Source: Nitrosomonas sp.
GTDB taxonomy: Bacteria; Pseudomonadota; Gammaproteobacteria; Burkholderiales; Nitrosomonadaceae
DNA length: 36,927 nucleotides
Direction: 5' to 3'
Assembly (NCBI GenBank): GCA_021774075.1
Contig: JAJFJK010000041.1
Location: 1 to 36,927, forward strand
Shown here piece by piece: positions 1 through 6,457 of this stretch (the first letter of the stretch is position 1; each line of letters opens with the position of its first letter). A program made the translations under genes and the position numbers. Under the pieces are notes generated by a model that had not been told where the DNA came from, made no database searches, and saw only the letters and a list, made by a program, of their open reading frames with translations.

Positions 1-1
1 C

Positions 2-814
2 ATCAAGAAACAATTGCAGTATTTGCGTAGAAACTTTCAGCATATCGAACAGCTGCTGGATGTACTCCCAGGCAGGGTGATTCCATTGTCTTATTCCTTG
101 CTGCGTAAGTACTGGATTATCCAGCGAGTGTATATCCAACAAGAAGAGATGTATCGTTTGAAGGTGAAACGATGCGATGATCGTATTGTCAGTATTCATC
201 AGCCACATGTACGTCCCATCAAACGTGGCAAAGCAAACAAGGCGGTCGAATTTGGCGCCAAACTAAGTGTTAGCCTGAGCGCGTCAGGTATTGCCAGTGT
301 TGATCATATCAGTTGGGATGCTTTTCATGAAGGCAGTGACTTGCCAGCGCAAGTTGAAGCCTACAAACAACGTTATGGATATTATCCGCAAAGTGTATTG
401 GGGGATACTATTTATGGCACCCGAGAGAACCGGCGCTACCTGAAGAAAAAAGGCATTCGTTTTTCTGGAAAACCATTGGGTCGCCCACCACAGATGACTG
501 AAGAGAATCGAATAGAATTCAAGAAGTTAAAAAAGCAGAAACGTGAAGACTATCGGCAACGCATCCCAATTGAAGGCAAGTTTGGGCAAGGCAAAAACGG
601 CTACAACCTGAATTACATTCGGGCAAAAACAGCACGTACCAGCGAAGCATGGATCAATAGCATCTTCCTGGTCATGAACCTGATGGTGTTGTTGCAGGTT
701 TTTATTTGGCTTCGCGCGTGTGGCTGTAAATACTGCCTATTGATGTTTACATACTACTTGAATATATTTCAAAGTCTCAGGGAAAGGTCAGGCTATACTC
801 ACAATGTTTGCTGA
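2..814 (+). mobile_element. IS5-type DDE transposase, C-terminal part (5' end outside window)
   Basis: This is the catalytic C-terminal part of an insertion-sequence transposase. The reading frame is open from base 2, so the gene starts before the window; the TTG at 14 is not a credible start. The sequence matches the IS5/IS1182-like DDE type: an aspartate in VLGDTIYGT (about residue 131 counted from base 14) and a glutamate in the family motif IPIEGKFGQGK (about residue 187) are two of the three catalytic acids. The first aspartate should lie upstream, outside the window. The segment FLVMNLMVLLQVF is the usual C-terminal end of this family. About 40 further residues follow it before the stop, rich in Cys and Tyr and not family-like, so the frame may read through the right end of the element. 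I could not place the terminal inverted repeat. The visible part is uninterrupted. Confidence 0.85.
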
Positions 815-881
815 CTTTCTGAGGAGACTCTTTTTAGCTACATTGTAGACAATGGTGGGGTGATCTTGCGGCAAAATTAAA

Positions 882-917
882 AACACAGAGAACACAGAGA
901 ACACAGAGAACACAGAG
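882..917 (+). repeat. Four tandem copies of a 9-bp unit upstream of the GxxExxY gene
   Basis: AACACAGAG is repeated four times without a break (882, 891, 900 and 909), preceded by an A-rich AAAATTAAA. Its counterpart in reverse orientation lies directly after the gene (1307-1333), so the two blocks box the GxxExxY gene. Confidence 0.9.
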
Positions 918-928
918 GGTGCGGGATT

Positions 929-1306
929 GTGAATGAGTGTACTGATCAATTAACAGAAAAGGTGATAGGCTGTGCTATAGAGGTGCATCGTGCTTTAGGC
1001 CCTGGGTTGTTGGAAAGTACCTATGAGCAATGTTTGGCCCATGAATTAAGTTTGCAGACGATTCCCTTTAAAATACAGGTGCCTGTTCCTGTGCAGTATA
1101 AAAATATCAGGCTGGACTGTGGTTATAGATTAGACATTCTGGTGGATGGGTGTTTGGTGCTGGAATTGAAATCTGTAGAAAAGCTTTTAATGGTTCATGA
1201 AGCGCAGATACTCACTTATTTAAAACTTGCAAACATCTCGACTGGGTTGATAATCAATTTTAATAACTCAAGCTTGATTACGGGAGTGAAACGTTATAAA
1301 CGCTAA
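929..1306 (+). CDS. GxxExxY family protein
   Basis: This is a 125-residue protein of the GxxExxY family (named after a motif seen here as GLLESTY). The family is small, widespread and of unproven function, and is usually thought to have a PD-(D/E)XK nuclease-like fold. Visible elements are EVHRALGPGLLESTYE near residues 18-33, RLDILVDGCLVLELKSV in the middle (an acidic D...ExK pattern compatible with the nuclease core) and LINFN near the end. The start is GTG at 929; the ribosome binding site upstream is weak. The gene stands alone and is enclosed by 9-bp repeats on both sides, suggesting it sits in a repeat-bounded cassette. It could act on nucleic acid, but nothing here shows it. Identification is firm; function is open. 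Confidence 0.85.
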   Translation: MNECTDQLTEKVIGCAIEVHRALGPGLLESTYEQCLAHELSLQTIPFKIQVPVPVQYKNIRLDCGYRLDILVDGCLVLELKSVEKLLMVHEAQILTYLKLANISTGLIINFNNSSLITGVKRYKR

Positions 1307-1338
1307 CTCAGTGGTCTCAGTGGTCTCTGTGTTTTAAA
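1307..1338 (-). repeat. Inverted counterpart of the upstream 9-bp repeats
   Basis: Read on the minus strand, this block is AACACAGAG followed by two copies of ACCACTGAG, with an A-rich end (TTTTAAAA) outside. It keeps the 9-bp period of the block at 882-917 and is oriented opposite to it. It begins immediately after the stop codon of the GxxExxY gene. Confidence 0.8.
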
Positions 1339-1402
1339 ATTAACATAACAATATTCTATACCGCAATATGCGCATCAATTAGACGCGTAGCTACTGGATT
1401 TT

Positions 1403-2287
1403 ATGAATGAATTAGAAAAACTATGCGACCGTGCAGATAAGTTGCTTGATCGTCTGGAACAGTTCTTGCCGCCTGAGCAGCCCGACCCGGATTGGCAAAA
1501 TGCATTGGCGTTTCGGTGGCGTAAGCAGGGCAATGTGGGGACTATTCAGTCGATTACGCATCCGCATCATATTGAACTGAATGCATTGTGTGGTATTGAT
1601 GAACAAAAGCAGCGGATAAACCAGAATACGCGGCAATTTGTGCAGGGTTATTCTGCGAACAATGTGTTGTTGACGGGTGCGCGGGGCACGGGTAAGTCTT
1701 CATTGATCAAGGCATTGTTAAATAAATATGCCGGTGACGGGTTGCGCTTGATTGAGGTGGAGAAGCATCATCTGGTTGATTTGCATGATATCGTTGAAAA
1801 AATTTATTTGCGTCCTGAACGTTTCATTTTGTTTTGTGATGATTTGTCTTTTGAAGCCGGTGAGCCGGGTTATAAAGCGCTGAAGGTGGTGTTGGATGGA
1901 TCAGTCGCCACGGTTTCGGATAACGTGCTGATTTATGCCACATCCAATCGGCGTCATATGGTGCCGGAGTATATGCGTGATAATCTCGCTACGCGCCACA
2001 TGGGCGAGGAAGTGCATCCCAGTGAAACCATCGAAGAAAAAATTTCCCTGTCGGAACGTTTTGGTCTAAGGGTGTCGTTTTATCCTTTTGATCAGGAACA
2101 ATATCTACAAATTGTACGGTATTGGTTGAGCTATTTTGGTATTAACGAGATGACGGCTGCAATACGTACGCAAGCGTTGCAATGGGCTTTGGAGCGTGGT
2201 TCCCGCAGTGGGCGGGTGGCTTGGCAATTTGCGCGTGATCTGGCGGGGCGACAAAAATCATTGCATGGTGAAAGTTACAGTGAATAA
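1403..2287 (+). CDS. DUF815 family AAA ATPase
   Basis: This 294-residue protein is an ATP-binding protein of the DUF815 family, a cytoplasmic AAA-type ATPase of unknown role. It carries a Walker A motif, GARGTGKS, at residues 92-99 and a Walker B-like stretch, FILFCDDLSFE, from residue 141. A sensor-1-like YATSNRRH follows, then RHMGEEVHPSETIEEKISLSERFG, which is typical of the family. The length is normal. Start ATG 1403 has no strong ribosome binding site but fits the family length. The 3' end overlaps the next gene by 23 bases, and the pair is usually found together in betaproteobacteria, so cotranscription is likely. The N-terminal 40 residues look helical and may mediate partner binding (inference). 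Confidence 0.9.
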   Translation: MNELEKLCDRADKLLDRLEQFLPPEQPDPDWQNALAFRWRKQGNVGTIQSITHPHHIELNALCGIDEQKQRINQNTRQFVQGYSANNVLLTGARGTGKSSLIKALLNKYAGDGLRLIEVEKHHLVDLHDIVEKIYLRPERFILFCDDLSFEAGEPGYKALKVVLDGSVATVSDNVLIYATSNRRHMVPEYMRDNLATRHMGEEVHPSETIEEKISLSERFGLRVSFYPFDQEQYLQIVRYWLSYFGINEMTAAIRTQALQWALERGSRSGRVAWQFARDLAGRQKSLHGESYSE

Positions 2288-3251
2288 TCCAGCTATCAAA
2301 AATATAGATTCATCACCAATTGTTGAAGTCGCAGCCGCTGTCATCACAAAACCAGATGGCAGTTTCTTATTGACATGCCGCCCGGACGGAAAACCGTATT
2401 CCGGTTATTGGGAATTTCCCGGTGGTAAAGTTGAAACCAACGAAGCGCCACTGCATGCACTTAATCGGGAATTGCAGGAAGAGTTGGGTATACAGATTAA
2501 GCATGCTTATCCCTGGATTACGCGCATTTTTTCATATTCGCATGCGACCGTGCGCTTGCGTTTCTTTTGTGTTACCGAATGGCAAGGCGAGCCCTGGGCA
2601 CGGGAAAATCAACAGTTGTCCTGGCAGTTTCCGCATAATGTTTCGGTGACGCCGATGCTGCCAGCCAATGCACCCATTTTACGTGCACTTTCATTACCAT
2701 CGGTTTATGCCATTACCCATGCTGCAGAATTGGGTGTCGATACTTCAATTATGCAAATGGAACAAGCACTGCAAAACGGTTTCCGATTGATTCAAATCCG
2801 TGAAAAAACGATGCATCAGGACGCATTGCAAGCGTTCTCAAAGCAGGTGATTTCATTGGCACATTCTTTTGATGCAAAAGTATTGATCAATGGTGATATG
2901 GAATTTTCTCGTGAATTGGGTGCGGATGGCGTGCACCTAACGTCATCACAGCTGATGTCGCTAGCAAGCCGCCCTGACGCTGAATACGGCTGGTGCGGCG
3001 CTTCCTGCCATAATGCAGAAGAGCTTTTTATGGCCGAACAATTGGGTGTTGATTTTGTTGTGCTGGGTCCCGTCTTGCCGACGTTAAGTCATCCTGAATT
3101 AGCATCACTGAGTTGGCGTAAGTTTGCGGCGTTGATACGGGATTATGCGCTGCCAGTTTATGCCTTGGGTGGACTGCAGCATGCAGACTTAATAACCGCT
3201 CAGGAGCTGGGTGCGCATGGCATCGCTATGATGCGCGGTATTGCGAAATAG
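2265..3251 (+). CDS. Nudix hydrolase fused to a ThiE-like domain
   Basis: This is a two-domain protein of 328 residues. The N-terminal third is a MutT-type Nudix hydrolase with a full Nudix box at about residues 54-76 (GGKVE, then REL, then QEELGI), expected to clean oxidised nucleotides such as 8-oxo-dGTP. The C-terminal part from about residue 150 is a thiamine-phosphate-synthase-like barrel, with LIQIREK, a GADGVHL motif and FVVLGPV. The motif that is usually ND in ThiE reads NGD here, and the phosphate loop reads CGASCH, so real thiamine phosphate synthase activity is doubtful. The fusion is well known in beta- and gammaproteobacteria. I chose ATG 2265 because it leaves a short 23-base overlap with the ATPase gene; the frame itself is open from 2196, and GTG 2268 is also possible. 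Confidence 0.9.
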   Translation: MVKVTVNNPAIKNIDSSPIVEVAAAVITKPDGSFLLTCRPDGKPYSGYWEFPGGKVETNEAPLHALNRELQEELGIQIKHAYPWITRIFSYSHATVRLRFFCVTEWQGEPWARENQQLSWQFPHNVSVTPMLPANAPILRALSLPSVYAITHAAELGVDTSIMQMEQALQNGFRLIQIREKTMHQDALQAFSKQVISLAHSFDAKVLINGDMEFSRELGADGVHLTSSQLMSLASRPDAEYGWCGASCHNAEELFMAEQLGVDFVVLGPVLPTLSHPELASLSWRKFAALIRDYALPVYALGGLQHADLITAQELGAHGIAMMRGIAK

Positions 3252-3274
3252 GATTTCTCTGGCAATCTTTCAAT

Positions 3275-3457
3275 TTATTGTTCTTTTTCTTGGTCTAAAT
3301 CAGTTTGGTCTGTTTCTGGAATACGATAAGATTCCGTAGCCCATTGCGCCAAATCATTCGTTTTGCAGCGCTCGGAACAAAATGGACGAAAACGATTCGT
3401 GCTATCCAAGATGGCAGTTTTCCCACACTGGGGGCAGTTGACTTTACGTTGTTTCAT
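3275..3457 (-). CDS. yacG: DNA gyrase inhibitor YacG
   Basis: A 60-residue zinc protein. Four cysteines in the YacG pattern (C8, C11, C27 and C31: CPQCGK, then FCSERCK) bind one zinc ion. In Escherichia coli YacG binds GyrB and blocks DNA binding by gyrase. The acidic tail after [13 protein letters not shown] is typical. The gene converges on the Nudix/ThiE gene with only 23 bases between the stops, and no clear terminator hairpin separates them. In related genomes it stays close to the same neighbours. Confidence 0.93.
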   Translation of the reverse strand: MKQRKVNCPQCGKTAILDSTNRFRPFCSERCKTNDLAQWATESYRIPETDQTDLDQEKEQ

Positions 3458-3519
3458 GGCAAGAATATGTGTTTTGAAAAAGTATAATTATAAGTGCCCA
3501 TAGGGTCTAGGAGTTGTAA

Positions 3520-3894
3520 ATGAGTGTCGCATCAGAATTCCGTATGTTAATTAGTACGCTTGCTTTGGGATTGATTCTAGCAGGTTGTTCAACAATTTCG
3601 GCCAAACCCGAGTCGCAATCAATCAAGATGCTAATTGGCCAGCATAATCTTGCGCATTGTCAGTTTCTGGGTGACATAACAGGTGCCTCGCCAGTTAATA
3701 AAATTACTGGAGAACATCCTTCATACCCAAATCGACTCATAAGTGCCAGAAACGACTTGCGAAATGAAGCCCATAAACTGGGTGGCAACACGGTTCATAT
3801 CAGACGAACCAGTAATACCGGCAGATTTGATTTGCCCGGAATGGATAAGAAAATCACAATCGAAGGGAGAGTTTATTTTTGTGAAGATTCTTAA
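3520..3894 (+). CDS. Small DUF4156-like lipoprotein
   Basis: A 124-residue predicted lipoprotein. A hydrophobic signal (MLISTLALGLILAGC) ends in a lipobox, LAGC, so it should be lipid-anchored at Cys22 or so. The mature part has two further cysteines (AHCQFLG and VYFCEDS) that could pair. It also has ARNDLRNEAHKLGGNTVHI, which resembles DUF4156-type outer-membrane lipoproteins. Start ATG 3520 is supported by AGGAG about ten bases upstream. ATG 3544 is the main alternative and would give a more compact signal peptide. Function is unknown. A mobile 141-bp repeat begins at the very next base after the stop codon. Confidence 0.75.
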   Translation: MSVASEFRMLISTLALGLILAGCSTISAKPESQSIKMLIGQHNLAHCQFLGDITGASPVNKITGEHPSYPNRLISARNDLRNEAHKLGGNTVHIRRTSNTGRFDLPGMDKKITIEGRVYFCEDS

Positions 3895-4035
3895 GGGCAC
3901 TTCTAAAAATCCAGATTTCATCCCAACTGCTGTGTTGCAGAAAAAATTTATTGCTGTCATATCTAACATATGCTGCGCTGCAAAATTTTTTCAGCGCCTT
4001 GCATTTGGGCGAACTCTGGATTTTTAGAGGCGCCT
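3895..4035 (+). mobile_element. 141-bp inverted-repeat element, copy 1
   Basis: This non-coding element starts GGGCACTTCTAAAAATCCAG and ends with a near-perfect inverse of that (TCTGGATTTTTAGAGGCGCC), giving terminal inverted repeats of about 20 bp. The inside is an imperfect palindrome around 3940-4000. The same 141-bp sequence occurs in reverse orientation at 22312-22452, with about 11 differences by eye (roughly 92% identity). It has the form of a miniature inverted-repeat transposable element. The left flank is TTAA, part of the lipoprotein stop; I see no exact duplication on the right (TCTAA nearby). Confidence 0.85.
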
Positions 4036-4198
4036 TCTAATGGAAAATCCGGGATGAAAGCAGGTTCATAAAGCGAGACTTGTGGTTAAGATCATCTTAT
4101 TCTATATGTTCACAAGGCAGCAGTGATTTATTATAGTATGGAAGCATAGTTATATTCCGAAATTCCGAAATTTTAAGCCATTGTGCATTTAAAATGGA

Positions 4199-4206
4199 AA
4201 GGAGAG
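4199..4206 (+). promoter_or_regulatory. Ribosome binding site deciding the start of the CARDB gene
   Basis: AAGGAGAG lies five bases before ATG 4212 and inside the longer frame that begins at ATG 4194. It therefore favours the shorter protein, which then starts directly with its membrane anchor. Confidence 0.75.
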
Positions 4207-4211
4207 CTGCT

Positions 4212-5633
4212 ATGTTTGGATTGAAATCAATAATTATTGGGCTGGCCATAATACTGACGTTTGCTTTTCTTTGGCAAACAGAGCAAACAAAGACGGAATT
4301 GTTGGAAGAAGAGTTGGCTCACGAATTATTTAAAGGCAAGAAACCACCGTATAGAAAGCAAATACAAACCTTTAAAAGTGAGTTTGTAGCGAAAAAATTA
4401 AGGGAATTAAAAGACCTTGATACCGCCGATGAAGTGATCGTTCCGCCACCCGATTTGCCTGCTGGAACAGCACAGTTAAGAATTAATGAGTCCCATTTGC
4501 GAGGGCATCTTTTCCCCGGAACAGCCTTTGCCGTGAGTTGGGATTTGACTTATCGACCCGAGTCAGATGGCATCGTGCTAATCAGTTCTCTGGATGCAGA
4601 TGCATTAGATTGCAGCGGAGACCTGGCCAACCCGGATACCTTGGTTGGCAATGGGTTCTACTTCTCGCTTGAAAATGACACCGGTTTGCAGATGTTGAGT
4701 CCTTTATTTTTACCATTATGGAAAACCGTTTATTTTGCAGGGTGTGTCGCACAGAGAAGTCCTGAAGGCGTTTTGACCTGGCTTGGAGACCGTACCAATA
4801 TTGTAGAAGCGGATTATACCCATGCGCCTGATCTGGTCGTGACCGATATTTTCTGGGAAACGGATGGTGATATAGAGTTTGTCGTAAAAAATGAAGGCAT
4901 TTGGAAAAAGAATCCTGGGCTTATTCGCTATCACATTCGTCTCGATACCTATGATCATTTAGGCGAAATCTCTGGTACTTCCAATTTCTTTGGCGATGCG
5001 GCTTTAACCAGTATCAGTGTTTTACAGCCAATGGAAAGCACCGGATGGGATCGCGCTGTGGAACATACGATTCTTCCGGCAGCGTCAAAAAGTATTACAG
5101 TGTGTATTAATCCCGGGCGTAACTTTATTGAAACCAATTTCGATAATAATTGCTTGATAAAATTGCCGGAAGATCTTCTGCCGGATTTGGCCGTGGAAGC
5201 CGAAACGGCGCTTTATTTAGGCAAACCTGAAAAAGAAGACGATGGGTTTTGGTTATGGGAACCTTTTAAATTATTCTGGGAAGGCCTTACGGGTGGAATA
5301 GAATTTGATGAAAGCGGTATTGCTTCAGATAAATTCGAATTCACGATCACCAATTCTGGCCAGATAGCGATGGCACACTATGATGTGGTGCTATCCACTT
5401 ATAGCGCGTTAAATCCCAATGAAAGTGGCTATGAAAGAGTTGTGACGATAGAGGAGCTGTTGAATCCTGGCGAGTCTAAAGACTTCACTTGGTATTTTTC
5501 AACCAATCAAATCCGCTACGATGATCCAACGCAAGTTTTTGGGACTATTATGGTAGACCCAAGCAATAAACTCGCCGAGTTCGATGAAACCAATAACAAA
5601 AAACCGTTAGCTTCTGTGCAAAGAAACGAGTAG
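4212..5633 (+). CDS. Membrane-anchored or secreted protein with two CARDB-like domains
   Basis: A 473-residue protein with an N-terminal hydrophobic segment (GLKSIIIGLAIILTFAFLW) that acts as a signal peptide or anchor. After it come a charged linker and a region of beta-rich sequence. It has at least two CARDB-like (cell adhesion related, Ig-like) domains. The first begins at PDLVVTDIFWETDG and ends at GRNFIETNFDNN. The second begins at PDLAVEAETALYLG and ends at NKLAEFDETNNK. The N/D-rich ends (FIETNFDNN, LAEFDETNN) are the hallmark of this family. Such domains occur in bacterial extracellular and adhesion proteins. No catalytic motif is visible. The gene stands alone, with a strong ribosome binding site and a terminator after it. 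Confidence 0.75.
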   Translation: MFGLKSIIIGLAIILTFAFLWQTEQTKTELLEEELAHELFKGKKPPYRKQIQTFKSEFVAKKLRELKDLDTADEVIVPPPDLPAGTAQLRINESHLRGHLFPGTAFAVSWDLTYRPESDGIVLISSLDADALDCSGDLANPDTLVGNGFYFSLENDTGLQMLSPLFLPLWKTVYFAGCVAQRSPEGVLTWLGDRTNIVEADYTHAPDLVVTDIFWETDGDIEFVVKNEGIWKKNPGLIRYHIRLDTYDHLGEISGTSNFFGDAALTSISVLQPMESTGWDRAVEHTILPAASKSITVCINPGRNFIETNFDNNCLIKLPEDLLPDLAVEAETALYLGKPEKEDDGFWLWEPFKLFWEGLTGGIEFDESGIASDKFEFTITNSGQIAMAHYDVVLSTYSALNPNESGYERVVTIEELLNPGESKDFTWYFSTNQIRYDDPTQVFGTIMVDPSNKLAEFDETNNKKPLASVQRNE

Positions 5634-5650
5634 TTAGCTTTTTCAGTCAT

Positions 5651-5686
5651 CCAGCCCTTTTTTATTGATGGGGCTGGGTTTTTTTG
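5651..5686 (+). terminator. Rho-independent terminator after the CARDB gene
   Basis: CCAGCCC (5651-5657) pairs with GGGCTGG (5671-5677) across a 13-base loop and is followed at once by a run of seven T. The T-rich loop start also gives an A-run when read from the other strand, so it may act for the convergent gene at 5691 as well. Confidence 0.85.
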
Positions 5687-5690
5687 TGTA

Positions 5691-6443
5691 CTAATAAGCG
5701 CGCTTCAAATACCCATCTGGAACCAAAGTAATCATCAGTTTGTTTTGAATATTCTTGTCGATCTCGAATTCCGGGTGGGTTTTGAGATATTCGTGGACTG
5801 CGGATTTTGGACTGTTGCCGGGATGCCAGGGGCGATTATGGAATACATCGGCGGGTACGTCTTCCACAAATGTATCGAACACAACGCAATAACTTCCCAC
5901 GCTGGTGAGGGGTGCATAGGCTTGCAGTTCAGCGAGTACATGTTCGTGAGTGTGATTAGAGTCCATGCAAACCAGGATGCGCTTTTTCCCTTTTGCTTTT
6001 TCTTTTACTTGCGCAATGATGTCAGGCGCAATACTGGAACCTTCGATCATACTGATATGTTTGAATAGGGGGTGTTCTTCGATTGCTTTGCGGTTGTGCG
6101 CGCGAATATCTATGTCAATACCCAGCACTTCGGCGTCTTCCGGGCCACCACAAGCAGCGTTTAATACCAGCATGGAGGCCGAGAAAATAAGTGAGCCGCC
6201 ATGTGCAATGCCGGTTTCAATAATCAGGTCGGGTTTAACTTCCCAGATGATTTCCTGCATGGCTACCATATCGATGGGATTTTGTATGATCGGGCGGCCT
6301 AACCAGGAGAAATTGTATACATAGTATTTGCGCATGCTTTCTTCCAGCCAATCGTGTGATTGTTTCTGGAATTTAATGTCTTTCCCATACGCTTCTATGC
6401 GAGCAATTTTTTCAGCTTCGAATTGTTTAACAAAATCGTTCAT
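5691..6443 (-). CDS. CmcI-like cephalosporin hydroxylase family protein
   Basis: A 250-residue protein of the CmcI family (cephalosporin hydroxylase / rhamnosyl O-methyltransferase, PF04989). These are Rossmann-fold proteins that use S-adenosylmethionine, and many act as O-methyltransferases on sugars or small molecules. Visible family features are IIQNPIDMVAMQEIIWEVKPDLIIETGIAHGGSL (cofactor loop ETGIAHGG), the acidic stretch LGIDIDIRAHNR, and CMDSNHTHEHVLAEL with the metal-site style DSNHTH. The length is normal. Start ATG 6443 has an AAGGCA site upstream. It lies 14 bases after the c-di-GMP gene and probably shares its transcript. A sugar or lipid methylation role is likely; the substrate is unknown. 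Confidence 0.8.
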   Translation of the reverse strand: MNDFVKQFEAEKIARIEAYGKDIKFQKQSHDWLEESMRKYYVYNFSWLGRPIIQNPIDMVAMQEIIWEVKPDLIIETGIAHGGSLIFSASMLVLNAACGGPEDAEVLGIDIDIRAHNRKAIEEHPLFKHISMIEGSSIAPDIIAQVKEKAKGKKRILVCMDSNHTHEHVLAELQAYAPLTSVGSYCVVFDTFVEDVPADVFHNRPWHPGNSPKSAVHEYLKTHPEFEIDKNIQNKLMITLVPDGYLKRAY

Positions 6444-6457
6444 AAATGCCTTTTTTA

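Noticed and set aside
882-917. Short tandem repeats considered as a CRISPR array
   Set aside because: The units are 9 bp and directly adjacent, with no spacers, and no cas gene is present.
3721-4027. Frames on both strands over the end of the lipoprotein gene and the 141-bp repeat
   Set aside because: They are shadows of the lipoprotein gene extended into a non-coding mobile element; the same repeat elsewhere does not keep them as a gene.
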